Below, one piece after another: positions 44,601-54,172 of a stretch of 64,000 nt of DNA. Made by a program: the position numbers and the translations under genes. Position 1 is the first letter of the stretch. Each line of letters starts with the position of its first letter. Location: positions 103,009 to 167,008 of the forward strand of contig CAZHHX010000002.1 in NCBI GenBank assembly GCA_964532465.1, in the 5' to 3' direction. The notes under the pieces are model-generated. The model ran no database searches. It saw nothing but the letters and a program-made list of their open reading frames with translations, and was not told where the DNA came from. This DNA is from JAPLKB01 sp964532465 (lineage in GTDB: Bacteria > Desulfobacterota > Syntrophorhabdia > Syntrophorhabdales > Syntrophorhabdaceae).

Positions 44601-47600
44601 ATGACTGATCGCAGCAATGTTACTTCAGGTGAGAGGATTAACATAAATGCTGTGGGTCAGGGCGGAAAAACTCCCTATCAATTCACCTGGACCGGTTCTG
44701 TGGAGGGGCAAGGCAAATCGATAATCTTTATCCCCAGCCGGACAAACAGGTCTCTTTCCGTTGAAGTAAAAGACGCGCTGGGACAGACCGCGAAAGAAAG
44801 CATTTCCTTCACTGTGGACAGGCCGTTAATCCCCATGGAAGGTCTGAAAGACAAAGCCGTGTTCGGTATGTGGCTTAATGCAAGGGCAATAGCCGGCGAG
44901 AATAAAAGCGTTTTGTGGCAGTCCTCACCTGCCGTTACCATTAAGCCCCAGGAATCCGCGGAAGGCAGGACATCGATCCTCTTTGACCGGACGGGCAAAG
45001 TAAAGGTATGGGCCGAAGCAAGAATAAAAAAAGGCGATGTATATGAAACAGTGGCTGAAACAGAGCAGGTTGAAGTAACAGTCCTGCCGCCGGATGGAAG
45101 AATCGAGGTTGACCCTCTGATACAGGCAATCGGAGGGGCTGTTACGGCGGAAGTAAAGCTTGCCCAAACACCGGAATACGGGACTGTGAAATACGTATGG
45201 ATTGACCCTCCTCAGTCGAAGAGGGAACAAATCAGCGATGCAAAAATAAAGTTTATCCTCAGGGATGCCAGGCCGGTTCCCATTGAGGTAGAACTTCGCG
45301 GAAACCGGGGCGATGAGACAATAGTTAACCTGAAAAGGCCTTACGATCCTGAAGGAAAAACCACTACTACGGAAGTTGCTGTCGGCAACGAAAGTACGGG
45401 GTCAACAAAGAAGAAAGATGGGGCCGCAAAACTGATACAGGCCAAGGAAACTACGGCAACAGGCAAGCTGACTGAAGGCATAACTCTGGCTGAAGAGGCG
45501 GGAGCAATCGATTCATCCAACACTGAAGCCTTTGCCTATGCCGCAAAGATTAAATCCGAACAAGCACTCATAACGGATAATTTGAAAAATTTCATGGTTT
45601 TTACAGATCAGGAAAATTTCGCTGAGGCAGAAAAGATTCTCGGAGGAGTAAAGAAGCTGCACCCCTTATACCAACCCGTAATCGAAGCAGATACTATTCT
45701 TAGAACAAAAAAAGCAGCCTATGAAAAAAGAATAAAGGACTCTGACGAAAAGCTCGCCCAGGCAAAGCTCGATGTACGCAAAGGAAAACTCAATGAGGGT
45801 ATCGAAGAAGCCTATGAGGCGGCAAGGATCAACAAAGACAATAAAGAGGCTATTCAATACGCACAGAAATGTGAAAAAGACCGGCAGGACATCCTCGCTC
45901 AGATCGAGAAGATAAAGATACTCATCAATGAATCCAAATTCAATGATGCACGGCAACAGATTACCATTCCAAAAAACATCAATCCCAACTATCAACCAAT
46001 TCTTGATGTAGAAAATCTGCTTAATGTCGCAGCTCTTAAATATAATGGACTTGCTTCGCGCAGACTTAACGAAGTAAGCGCTGCCATAGACAGGAAAGAG
46101 TTCAAAAAGTCCCTCGACTTGGCCAGGGATATATGTGCGTCAATGAAACTCTACGGATTGGATGAAGAAAATCTGAAGCGATGGGAAAACTGGGCTCAAA
46201 CACATGAGGCAGAGAAAGAAGATAACCGCAAAAAATTAAAGAAAGCTGAAGAACAGCTTAGGAATTATGATTATGAGAACGCGCTGAAAAGTCTTGATGA
46301 AGGTTTCCGCAACTTTAACAACCTCTGGGCCGTAAGCGACCCGGAACCTCCTTATTACAACAATCTCCGGCAAGAGGTTTTTACGAAAAACAAACGCCTT
46401 GCAGAACTTATCTCTGCGTTGAGCTATGCTGCCGGGCAAAGCCCTGTCCCGCCTGCCGATGTCCTTGAGCGAGCGCTGAAAACAGGGGAAGAGGCAACTG
46501 CTCTGCAACCGGGAAACACAAAAATTAAGGGATACATCCAGACGATTTCCGCAAGGCTGAAAAAGTTAAAAGATGACAGGGGAAACTTTACAAAAGGCCG
46601 CCAATACTTAGATGAAGGCAGGAAAGCAGAAAACGTGTATCTTTCACAGATGGCAATCCTTCAGGCTAATCCGGATCAGAAAGATGGTTCTCTTGAACAA
46701 TCGGCAAATGTAAACCTCGGCAAAGCCATGGATAGTTTTATCATGAGCCTCAAATATATGCCGGATAAAAACCTTGAAAACCATATCAAAGAACTGAAAG
46801 CAAATCATGTCGCCAGAATGAAGGATATTGAGGACAGGAGGCTTGCAAAAAAACTCCGCGTTGAGGCCGATAAACTCTGGATAGAAGGCGGGAATCTTTA
46901 CAAACAGGGCAAAGAAAATGACGCCTTCACGAAACTCAAGGAGAGTATTGGTTACTGGTCGAATCAGGAAAGGATAAAATATGTCCAGGATCTGGAGAAC
47001 CAGATTAACCGAAAAAAAGGGCTCTGTAAAAACCTCTGGGATGAGGGGAGCAGGCTGCAGAACGCAAATAGACTCAGCGACGCTCTTGCTAAATTTATGG
47101 AGTGTCAAAGAACCTGCCCCACCAGTGAAATGGCGCAACACATCCGGAAACTTGAACTGAAGGTCAAAGAACAGCAGGAAAAGGAATCAAGAAGATTAGC
47201 GGCGCTGAAGCTGAGACAGGAAGGAGATATATTTGTAAAACAGAACATGCTTCGCGAAGCAATCGGCAAATACAGACAAAGCCTCACTTACTGGCCCGAC
47301 ACAGAGCTTGAGAAATATGTTCAGACCCTTGAGGTCCGTCTTGCCGCTCTGGCAGCAACAGTCCCGGCAAATACCGGGCGAAGCTATACCTCGCGGCCCC
47401 CTGGTGAACGCCCTGCTTCAACCCAATTCTACGGTGAATACAGCGGGAACGTAACAGGAGGAGGTGTTGCAGGAAAAATCACCATTACTATATCGAAAAA
47501 TAATGAAGTTACCGGTACTGTATCGGGTACGTTAAACAGCGACCCTTGCTCAGCATCACTAAAGGGCGCCTTCAACCCCTCGTCGGGCACAATCCAGGCA

Positions 47601-47768
47601 TCGATTCAGGGCAGCGTTACGACGAAAAACCCCTCAGGGAGATATTCCTTCATAGGGGAAATACGGGGACAATACCGGAACAACTTATTAACAGGAGAAT
47701 GGAATGCGACCAACCGGTATGAAAATGTAACCGGTTTATGGAATGCTGCTCTGCAAAGGGCGTTTTAA
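41607..47768 (+). CDS. giant modular exported protein (2053 residues)
   Basis: The signal peptide ends near residue 30 (IVSAQ). Residues about 40-250 contain a G-S...SDCDMRVF pattern (63-64 and 84-87) that recalls a nucleotidyltransferase-type GS...DxD motif with an unusually long spacer. Residues about 410-490 include a hydrophobic, alanine-rich helical part. From about 640 to 1250 the chain looks like repeated Ig/PKD-type beta domains (for example TPYQFTWTGS near 1015). From about 1270 to 1930 it is helical with TPR-like repeats; four related units near 1720-1930 end in patterns such as YWSNQERIKYVQDLE and YWPDTELEKYVQTLE. The last about 110 residues form a glycine/serine-rich beta domain. 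I do not recognise the whole. It lies in the block that interrupts the pdxJ-acpS order. Confidence 0.85.
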   Translation: MNLNKIISFVFVQVLLLCVILFSTHQIVSAQQDKLATNTIVRSVIEEALKKLGDSTIEIIAQGSWISGINFKDPLYEEIIKNASDCDMRVFIRSKAANKAEEALIEKQATQHWKNFRKYVDDGIAERVKSGLITPKEMGKIRSSINIYPPEELMKGVTTAEEALALFDKYGVYPNLSEVGKKGAGGSYGDLLKFERQGFEKGARGTAFFLDNGRVRTGGVDLNHMLEAHGLYTPEAIAKAAGENLDSALHSLTDKNLKDTQKYVKRSVERMQWARGKLRVKPSANDTALESINKQLQDLWKKFQDAETKIDAKTGKTMPKTADNIKAQQEVLEEFSKLSAKLETILKDAADDSLLMQSLANAITGSAPKVSMLFRSLLENTGTKWTKTALEVKQGMSRIGDYVKGETGTLTKAARQIGFLNALGAYWAIKDLPEIYVNKGATEAAARFSLSLVTLAVPEIALGELAAALATGIAELAVDYVGSYGYKLVTGTQDCFDLIEGIYTVKGRETQALGEGIKKCHNVKIQQLACDTYDKHGLANSIQALQEKGYSMSIDPKRVPSEINSLIACHAENASRRFDEPTKTDKGVENALISKCSNAIITAWLGQRAMVLEEINTLASEIERSDLRVSFDSNETIIKDSEKNTTVNTFAEFIPSPDNISEMIKTKLQCIGGKGSSPFVYKKFAWKREGIKAGTTDKNSEFIFDKKGKGTICADAEIEYGVFNTPSNLAPNNSSGKINKTNCVDVEITGEIKVEKIAASITGDNKVKAPDRSETGRFISLAADVKSKRDIKSFRFVWTHEGGFAGDAPIEDHLRAIRYDKPGAYEIKVELFDIIDTSKEKDIKKVKLAEAKHTITIEPSVKDAKIELKITAPDHIILTDSINLAVEIIADERIKAKLKPPVWYAQRGEIVALSPTEEDILAARQGIGQGTKISYTPKIAQGYTFYVDVFGEGVGGPIAQGSQKVAVRCKILQREGAWANELCRLDGAYTDSPLSVIVMTDRSNVTSGERININAVGQGGKTPYQFTWTGSVEGQGKSIIFIPSRTNRSLSVEVKDALGQTAKESISFTVDRPLIPMEGLKDKAVFGMWLNARAIAGENKSVLWQSSPAVTIKPQESAEGRTSILFDRTGKVKVWAEARIKKGDVYETVAETEQVEVTVLPPDGRIEVDPLIQAIGGAVTAEVKLAQTPEYGTVKYVWIDPPQSKREQISDAKIKFILRDARPVPIEVELRGNRGDETIVNLKRPYDPEGKTTTTEVAVGNESTGSTKKKDGAAKLIQAKETTATGKLTEGITLAEEAGAIDSSNTEAFAYAAKIKSEQALITDNLKNFMVFTDQENFAEAEKILGGVKKLHPLYQPVIEADTILRTKKAAYEKRIKDSDEKLAQAKLDVRKGKLNEGIEEAYEAARINKDNKEAIQYAQKCEKDRQDILAQIEKIKILINESKFNDARQQITIPKNINPNYQPILDVENLLNVAALKYNGLASRRLNEVSAAIDRKEFKKSLDLARDICASMKLYGLDEENLKRWENWAQTHEAEKEDNRKKLKKAEEQLRNYDYENALKSLDEGFRNFNNLWAVSDPEPPYYNNLRQEVFTKNKRLAELISALSYAAGQSPVPPADVLERALKTGEEATALQPGNTKIKGYIQTISARLKKLKDDRGNFTKGRQYLDEGRKAENVYLSQMAILQANPDQKDGSLEQSANVNLGKAMDSFIMSLKYMPDKNLENHIKELKANHVARMKDIEDRRLAKKLRVEADKLWIEGGNLYKQGKENDAFTKLKESIGYWSNQERIKYVQDLENQINRKKGLCKNLWDEGSRLQNANRLSDALAKFMECQRTCPTSEMAQHIRKLELKVKEQQEKESRRLAALKLRQEGDIFVKQNMLREAIGKYRQSLTYWPDTELEKYVQTLEVRLAALAATVPANTGRSYTSRPPGERPASTQFYGEYSGNVTGGGVAGKITITISKNNEVTGTVSGTLNSDPCSASLKGAFNPSSGTIQASIQGSVTTKNPSGRYSFIGEIRGQYRNNLLTGEWNATNRYENVTGLWNAALQRAF

Positions 47769-47831
47769 AACACAGTATCGCCCGATATCATGAAACAACC
47801 GCGAAGCATTGTTTCTCAGGCAAAAATCGTA

Positions 47832-49007
47832 TTATTTTATCCTGAACTGCTTAATCATTATTTCAAGGGCTTCCGCTACTTTTGCAACTTCAAGAGTTAC
47901 AGGCATGGTCTCATGAACTTTTTGCGAAATGTTGTTCATAACATGGGAGACCTGCTGGATGTTATCAGCCGTCTGGTTGGTTGTTGTGTTCTCCTGATCA
48001 ACAGCCACAGCAATCTGGTTTATCTGAGTATTTACCGTGTCTATCTGGTTTGAGATATCATTCAGGAACTCTTTTGACTTGCTCGTCTTCTCCATTCCTA
48101 TTTCAACTTCCCTTACACTTTCTTCGATAGATTCAACAATGCTCTTTGTTTCGGACTGCATAGCGGCAATTGTGGTTGAGATTTCTCTGGTAGCTTCCGT
48201 TGTCCTTTCCGCGAGCTTACGCACTTCGTCGGCAACAACAGCAAAACCTCTGCCGTGTTCTCCGGCGCGGGCAGCTTCTATTGCGGCATTCAGTGCGAGA
48301 AGATTGGTCTGATCGGCAATGTCATTGATAAATCTCACTACCTCCCCAACCTGGTCGGACCTTGTGCCAAAGACCTGTATGACATCAGACAATGCTTTAA
48401 CTTTTTGAGCGATTGTTTTCATTATATAAACTGTCTCGTCTATAACAATGCCCCCGGCCTTAACCGCATCATTTGAGTGCGCTGAGCTTTCCGCTGCCAC
48501 TGAACAATTTCGCGCTATTTCCGATGATGTTGATGAGAGTTCCTCAGAAGCAACGGCAATTGAATTAATCTGCGTCGATATCTGCTCAAATGCGTTTATC
48601 ACATGCTCTATAACTATTTGCATTTTGTTCGAAGCAGAAGATATCTGGTCGCTGTCTTCGGCTACATGGACCATTATTCTCCTCAAATTATCAACAAATG
48701 AATTGAATCCGGCGCTCATTTCCCCAATTTCATCGTGTGAGTCCAGATTAATTTGTATGGTCAGATTCCCTTTTGTAGCCTCCCCAACGGCTGTTACGGT
48801 TTTTTCCGTTGTAGAGATTATTATTTTAGCCATAAAAATATTTGCAGCAAGAGAAAAAATAGTTGCGATACCGATTATGACAAATGGCACGGTTGTGGAA
48901 TAGCCTGAATATAAAACCACTCCAAGTAAAAATAAAAACAGGATAAAAATAACGGGCGCCACCATTAACTTTTGAGAAAGCCTCATATCTGCCAACATTC
49001 TTTTCAT
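47832..49007 (-). CDS. methyl-accepting chemotaxis protein without periplasmic sensor
   Basis: A 391-residue chemoreceptor. Two closely spaced membrane segments (residues about 15-32 and 38-62) leave almost no periplasmic domain. A HAMP-like stretch (VTAVGEATKGNLTIQI) and the signalling coiled-coil with FINDIADQTNLLALNAAIEAARAGEHGRGFAVVADEVRKLAERT follow. It would sense membrane or cytoplasmic cues. It converges on the giant protein gene with 63 bp between them. Confidence 0.93.
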   Translation of the reverse strand: MKRMLADMRLSQKLMVAPVIFILFLFLLGVVLYSGYSTTVPFVIIGIATIFSLAANIFMAKIIISTTEKTVTAVGEATKGNLTIQINLDSHDEIGEMSAGFNSFVDNLRRIMVHVAEDSDQISSASNKMQIVIEHVINAFEQISTQINSIAVASEELSSTSSEIARNCSVAAESSAHSNDAVKAGGIVIDETVYIMKTIAQKVKALSDVIQVFGTRSDQVGEVVRFINDIADQTNLLALNAAIEAARAGEHGRGFAVVADEVRKLAERTTEATREISTTIAAMQSETKSIVESIEESVREVEIGMEKTSKSKEFLNDISNQIDTVNTQINQIAVAVDQENTTTNQTADNIQQVSHVMNNISQKVHETMPVTLEVAKVAEALEIMIKQFRIK

Positions 49008-49261
49008 ACCCCTCTCCCTATTTTCTTAATGTAAGTCAAATACAAATTTACTTCAGCAATCAGTTTGCATATCTTCGATAGAGCTTTGTTCTCTCTTTTG
49101 CAACATTACTTTTAAGGTTTATCGGTCATTCAATTATCCTCTTAAGTAAAAAAGCGATGTTTCATTAGAAAAAAACAAGAATTTATAAAAAAGTGACTTT
49201 CTTGAAGCAGGCGCAGGAGGTTATTCCCCACAACCGAAGTTGCGAGGTTGTTGATTTGGAA

Positions 49262-49975
49262 TTACCGCATAAGCGCCAGCATATCCCTTATTGCCCTGTT
49301 CAGCCCGACAAAAACCGCCCTGGAAATTATGCTGTGGCCGATGCTCAGTTCATCTATATCCTGAATCGCAACGATTTCCCTTACATTATGATAGTGCAGG
49401 CCATGTCCCGCGTTTACTCCCAACCCCAGTTCTTTCGCTCTTTTTGCTGCATTCACTACCTTTTTTAATTCCTTCTCCTGTATTGCTTCATTCTTGGCGT
49501 CGCTGTACGCGCCGGTATGTATCTCAATCATATCCGCCCCGATTTTATGAGCTTCCAGAATCTGTTCTTCTTCCGGGTCTATAAACAGGCTTACCCTTAT
49601 CCCTTTTTCCTTTGCGCCTGTTACAACGCCCTTGAGCTTTTCGGAAAAGCCGATTACGTCAAGGCCGCCCTCCGTTGTCAGCTCTTCTCTTTTCTCTGGA
49701 ACAAGAGTTATCATATCCGGTCTTATATTCCTTGCAATATTTACCATTTCTGCTGTGGCAGCCATTTCAAGGTTCAGTTTTGTCTTCACTGTTTCTCTCA
49801 AAATAGACAAATCCCTGTCTTTAATGTGACGCCTGTCTTCACGCAAATGTATAATAATCCCTGAGGCGCCTGCTGTTTCCGCTATGGCTGCCGCAAAAAC
49901 AGGGTCCGGAAAATTTGTTCCTCTTGCTTCCCGTAATGTTGCCACATGATCAATATTCACCATCAGTTTTTGCAT
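49262..49975 (-). CDS. pdxJ: pyridoxine 5'-phosphate synthase
   Basis: Condenses 1-deoxyxylulose-5-phosphate with 3-amino-2-oxopropyl phosphate to make vitamin B6. The 237 residues show VNIDHVATLREARGTNFPDPV, ITIHLREDRRH-type HLREDRRHI, NLEMA and GHGLHYHNV. In related genomes acpS follows; here a block of inserted genes follows instead. Confidence 0.95.
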   Translation of the reverse strand: MQKLMVNIDHVATLREARGTNFPDPVFAAAIAETAGASGIIIHLREDRRHIKDRDLSILRETVKTKLNLEMAATAEMVNIARNIRPDMITLVPEKREELTTEGGLDVIGFSEKLKGVVTGAKEKGIRVSLFIDPEEEQILEAHKIGADMIEIHTGAYSDAKNEAIQEKELKKVVNAAKRAKELGLGVNAGHGLHYHNVREIVAIQDIDELSIGHSIISRAVFVGLNRAIRDMLALMR

Positions 49976-50036
49976 TTAACTCCTCCGCTAAAATATCATT
50001 TTTGATTTACCTATACTCTGGCTTTCCCTGCTTATC

Positions 50037-50678
50037 CTAATTTCTCTTGAGAACGATTTTTATCGTGTCCGGTTTGATTTTCCTTATTATTAAATCTTTA
50101 GCATCTAATGAAACGTCAATTGTTTCTTCATCAGATATGAAACTGCCGTCAACGGGAATCGTTTCAATAGAATCAATATTTTTCAGGCTGTTCTCGGAAC
50201 CTTCTACACTCACATAACGTGGAGTCCATGATTTTACACTGTACATGTTCATCCATTTTTTTTCTAATTTTACAACTGTTTTTAATCTCTTTTCTATGGT
50301 CCCGTCAATTTCTACTACAATATAGTCGGGCTTAACCTCCTCGACTTGTACGCCCTTCGGCGCGCGTATATTGTTTTTTTGCAGATCATAGACATAACGG
50401 CCTTCTTTTACGTTTGAAAGATCAAGAGACACTCCGACATCACGGGCACGAATGTCTTTGAGTATCGATACCGGGCCGTTCAGCGTAACAAGCACCTCAT
50501 CCGCGTCCATCTTGCTTACAATATAATCCCTGCTTAATTTGTCGGCGGAAACCCGTACGGAAATGCTCATCCTTGACACTCCCATATAGGAAACGGCAAG
50601 CCACAGCATTGAGGCAAGTACAATAGAGAGCGCTTTGAGCTTGAAGTCCTTGAAAATGTATTTAGATATCAGGTTCAT
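50037..50678 (-). CDS. YbbR-domain protein (CdaR-like)
   Basis: An extracytoplasmic regulator of the diadenylate cyclase encoded just upstream. From ATG 50678 it has 213 residues: one N-terminal membrane anchor (KALSIVLASMLWLAVSYMG), then two or three YbbR beta repeats (VTLNGPVSILKDI, YVVEIDGTIEKRL, YVSVEGSENSLKNI). The frame is open to an ATG at 50708, which would add ten atypical residues. The cdaA-ybbR pair is conserved; glmM, usually next, is absent. Confidence 0.87.
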   Translation of the reverse strand: MNLISKYIFKDFKLKALSIVLASMLWLAVSYMGVSRMSISVRVSADKLSRDYIVSKMDADEVLVTLNGPVSILKDIRARDVGVSLDLSNVKEGRYVYDLQKNNIRAPKGVQVEEVKPDYIVVEIDGTIEKRLKTVVKLEKKWMNMYSVKSWTPRYVSVEGSENSLKNIDSIETIPVDGSFISDEETIDVSLDAKDLIIRKIKPDTIKIVLKRN

Positions 50679-50739
50679 TATAGTCTTTTTCCCCTGCATC
50701 ATCGTCAACCGCCCGTCATATTAATTAATAAATCAGTGT

Positions 50740-51480
50740 TCATATTAAATATTTCTTCAATACTTTCTTCAATTCATCACCGCTGATGTTTGCTAATATA
50801 CGGCCTTTGTATGCATATGAAATCCAGCCTTTCTCTTCTGAAACCACTACAGTAAGAGCATCCGTTATTTCTGTTATACCGACAGCAGCCCTGTGTCTGG
50901 TGCCGAACGTCTTATCAAGATCATCCTTTAATGTTAACGGAAGAATGCAACATGCAGCCCGTATTCTCCCTTCTCTGATTATCAGCGCGCCGTCATGGAG
51001 AGGCGATGTCTGTTGGAAAATACTCAATAACAGCTCTGTATTTACACTTGCATCCATTTTTATGCCTACTTCCATGAATTCTTCCAGTCCGATTTCACGC
51101 TCAAAAACAATGAGCGCTCCTGTCTTCTTTTTGCCCATAGCTACACATGCATCGGAAAGCTCGTCAAAAAACATTGTCTCCTCAACGTATGTAATCTTTT
51201 TGAAGAAAGGGCTTCTGCCGAGAGCCATAAGCATTCTTCGTATGTCGTTTTGAAATATCACTACTATAACAAGTATTATTGAACCGACAAAGTTGTTAAG
51301 AATCCATCCCAGCGTAAAGAGTTCGAGTTTCTTTGAGAAATAAAAAACAAAGAAAATCATGATAAAGCCTATAATAAGCTGAATCGCCCTTGTCCCTTTT
51401 ATCAGCAGAAATATCCGGTAAAGTATGAAGGAAACTAATAAAATGTCTAAAATATCCTGCCAGCGAATGGTTGGCATCAT
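50740..51480 (-). CDS. cdaA: diadenylate cyclase CdaA
   Basis: Makes the second messenger c-di-AMP. The 246 residues have three N-terminal membrane segments (to about residue 80) and a DAC domain with LHDGALIIREGRI (DGA motif) and GTRHRAAVGITE (RHR motif), both catalytic. ATG 51480 or 51477 can start it. It lies between folP and ybbR in the leftward operon. Confidence 0.95.
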   Translation of the reverse strand: MMPTIRWQDILDILLVSFILYRIFLLIKGTRAIQLIIGFIMIFFVFYFSKKLELFTLGWILNNFVGSIILVIVVIFQNDIRRMLMALGRSPFFKKITYVEETMFFDELSDACVAMGKKKTGALIVFEREIGLEEFMEVGIKMDASVNTELLLSIFQQTSPLHDGALIIREGRIRAACCILPLTLKDDLDKTFGTRHRAAVGITEITDALTVVVSEEKGWISYAYKGRILANISGDELKKVLKKYLI

Positions 51481-51531
51481 AATTATATCCTTTAAAGCTG
51501 CCGGGAATAAAACAATCAGTATCTTGAAAAG

Positions 51532-52350
51532 CTATGAACTCATTATAGCAGAAACAAGCTTCACAACTTTTTTTGCCTTCTTAACATCATGGACCCTGAC
51601 GATATTCGCTCCGTTCCAGACTGAAATTGCAACGCTTGCAAGCGTGCCTTCAACCCTTTCCTGGAGCGGAGAATCGGTAACGTGCCCGATGAAAGACTTC
51701 ATTGATGTACCCATAAGGATCGGCCTGCCCAGTTCTTTGAAATCATCAAGTTGCCTGATGATTCTCAGGTTATCCTCAACTCTTTTCCCGAAACCGATGC
51801 CGGGGTCAAGTATAATACGTTCTTCGTTAATTCCATGCTTCCCGGCAAAAGACATCCTTTCTGCAAAGAATGTCTTTATCTCAGATATAACATCTTCATA
51901 TTGCGGGTTTTGCTGCATATCCTTCGGCGTCCCCTTAATGTGCATAATAACAGCGTACATGTTCAGCTTGCTTACAGTCGGCGCCATATCAGGATCAAAC
52001 ATGAATCCGCTTATGTCATTTACAATATCGGCTCCGGCATGATGCGCTTCCTCTGCAACCTGGGCCTTGTTGGTGTCGATGGATATAATTATGTCCGATT
52101 GAGTGCGTATGCTTTTTATGACAGGGATAACCCTGTTCAGTTCATCATCAACAGAAATTAGTTCCGAAAAAGGTCTTGTGGATTCTCCCCCCACATCGAT
52201 AATATCTGCCCCGTCTTCAATCATTTGCAGGGCCTGCGTTATTGCATCTTCTCCTTTGTAGTATCTTCCCCCATCGTAGAAAGAATCCGGGGTAATATTC
52301 AAAATCCCCATGACAAGAGGATATTCGTTACACCGTATCTCCCTGACCAT
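51532..52350 (-). CDS. folP: dihydropteroate synthase
   Basis: Joins p-aminobenzoate to dihydropterin pyrophosphate in folate synthesis. The 272 residues contain VMGILNITPDSFYDGG, DVGGESTRP, IDTNKAQVA, DISGFM and ILDPGIGFGK. Its ATG has caaggaa upstream and overlaps the ftsH 3' end by 23 bp. Confidence 0.95.
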   Translation of the reverse strand: MVREIRCNEYPLVMGILNITPDSFYDGGRYYKGEDAITQALQMIEDGADIIDVGGESTRPFSELISVDDELNRVIPVIKSIRTQSDIIISIDTNKAQVAEEAHHAGADIVNDISGFMFDPDMAPTVSKLNMYAVIMHIKGTPKDMQQNPQYEDVISEIKTFFAERMSFAGKHGINEERIILDPGIGFGKRVEDNLRIIRQLDDFKELGRPILMGTSMKSFIGHVTDSPLQERVEGTLASVAISVWNGANIVRVHDVKKAKKVVKLVSAIMSS

Positions 52351-54172
52351 ATTTGCTTTCCTTGATTATCACATCCAGTTCCTGTCCATCGAGAGCTTCC
52401 TTTTCTAAAAGATTGTCGGCAATATTATTCAGGGCAACAATATTTTTAACAAGTATTCCCTTTGCTCTCACATGACAATTGTTTATAATTCTCCTCAGTT
52501 CTTCGTCTATCTCCTGCGCGGTATTTTCACTGAAGTCTCTGTGACGGCCAATCTCTTTACCGAGAAAAATGTGTTCCTCATCCTTTCCGTAATTTAACGG
52601 CCCGAGCTTTTCACTCATACCCCATTCGCATACCATCTTTCTTGCTATTTTTGTTGCCCTCTCTATATCATTGCCTGCGCCTGTAGTAGAATGATTAAGA
52701 ACTATCTCCTCCGCCACCCTTCCGCCGAGGAGGATGGTAATATTATCCAGCAAATATTCCTTTGAGTATGTATGCCTTTCATCAATAGGCAACTGCTGGG
52801 TAAGTCCCAGAGCTCTGCCCCTTGGAATTATTGTCACTTTGTGTATGGGATCCGAGTTCGGGATCATCTTTGCTACAAGGGCATGTCCGGCTTCGTGGTA
52901 TGCAGTGTTTTTCCTCTCCTGCAAAGGTATTATCATGCTTCTTCTTTCAACGCCCATGAGCACTTTATCTTTTGCATGTTCAAAATCATCCATTTCGATT
53001 TCTTTTTTATTTTTCCGCGCGGCAACAAGAGCAGCTTCATTTACGAGATTCTCAAGATCCGCGCCTGAAAAACCGGGAGTTCCTCTGGCGATAATGGAAA
53101 GGTCGATATTGGCAGCAAGCAGAGTCTTTCGCGAATGCACTTTAAGTATTGCCTCCCGCCCTTTAACATCAGGGATGGACACAACAATCTGCCTGTCAAA
53201 CCTTCCCGGCCTTAAGAGCGCGGGGTCCAATACGTCAGGTCTGTTAGTTGCCGACATGACGATAACCCCTTCATTTGATTCAAAGCCGTCCATCTCCACA
53301 AGGAGCTGGTTCAATGTCTGCTCCCTTTCATCATGTCCCCCGCCGAGCCCTGCGCCCCTGTGCCTGCCCACTGCATCTATCTCGTCGATAAATATGATAC
53401 ATGGTGCGTTCTTTTTTCCTTGATTAAAGAGGTCGCGTACACGTGACGCACCCACCCCGACAAACATTTCGACAAAATCGGAACCGCTTATGCTGAAAAA
53501 CGGCACATTTGCCTCTCCCGCTATTGCCCGCGCAAGGAGCGTCTTTCCAGTTCCCGGAGAACCTACAAGCAGTACGCCTTTGGGAATCCTCCCTCCGAGT
53601 TTTGTAAATTTCTTCGGATCAACCAGAAAATCTATTATCTCCTGCAGCTCTTCCTTTGCCTCTTCAACTCCTGCCACGTCCTGAAATGTTGCCTTATTAT
53701 CTTTATTTGTAAACAGCCTCGCTTTGCTTTTGCCGAAGGACATTGCCTTTCCGCCGCCTGCCTGCATCTGTCTCATAAAAAAGATCCAGACACCTATAAG
53801 CAGGAGCATAGGGAACCAGGATATCAGTATATTTTGCCACATGCCTGATTCTTCATCCGGTTTCGCATTAATTTTGACACTGTGTTGTCTCAGTATCTTT
53901 ACCAGTTCAGGGTCATCAGGGGCATAGCTTTTAAACTCTTTTCCATCCTTATAGGTACCTACAATATTCTTTCCCTGAATTGTCACGGAAATGATATTAT
54001 TCGTCTGGACAGCTTCAACAAAATCACTAAAGATCACCGTATCGTAAGCTTTTTTTGGTTTATAATAAATATTAAAGATAAAAAGGCCCAGGAGTACGAT
54101 AAACAACCATATAAATATATTTTTGTTCACAGGGTTAATGTTTGTGTTTTTCGACATGTATGTTTTTACCAT
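52328..54172 (-). CDS. ftsH: ATP-dependent zinc metalloprotease FtsH
   Basis: A membrane-anchored AAA+ protease that degrades misfolded and short-lived membrane proteins, often including LpxC. The 614 residues have two membrane segments (about 19-37 and 111-130), Walker A VGSPGTGKTLLARA, Walker B IIFIDEIDAVG, the second region of homology, and the zinc motif HEAGH. The start could also be the ATG five codons later. It opens the leftward superoperon. Confidence 0.96.
   Translation of the reverse strand: MVKTYMSKNTNINPVNKNIFIWLFIVLLGLFIFNIYYKPKKAYDTVIFSDFVEAVQTNNIISVTIQGKNIVGTYKDGKEFKSYAPDDPELVKILRQHSVKINAKPDEESGMWQNILISWFPMLLLIGVWIFFMRQMQAGGGKAMSFGKSKARLFTNKDNKATFQDVAGVEEAKEELQEIIDFLVDPKKFTKLGGRIPKGVLLVGSPGTGKTLLARAIAGEANVPFFSISGSDFVEMFVGVGASRVRDLFNQGKKNAPCIIFIDEIDAVGRHRGAGLGGGHDEREQTLNQLLVEMDGFESNEGVIVMSATNRPDVLDPALLRPGRFDRQIVVSIPDVKGREAILKVHSRKTLLAANIDLSIIARGTPGFSGADLENLVNEAALVAARKNKKEIEMDDFEHAKDKVLMGVERRSMIIPLQERKNTAYHEAGHALVAKMIPNSDPIHKVTIIPRGRALGLTQQLPIDERHTYSKEYLLDNITILLGGRVAEEIVLNHSTTGAGNDIERATKIARKMVCEWGMSEKLGPLNYGKDEEHIFLGKEIGRHRDFSENTAQEIDEELRRIINNCHVRAKGILVKNIVALNNIADNLLEKEALDGQELDVIIKESKYGQGDTV

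Noticed and set aside
52734..53423. 229-codon plus-strand open frame
   Set aside because: Antisense to the FtsH AAA+ domain; shadow.
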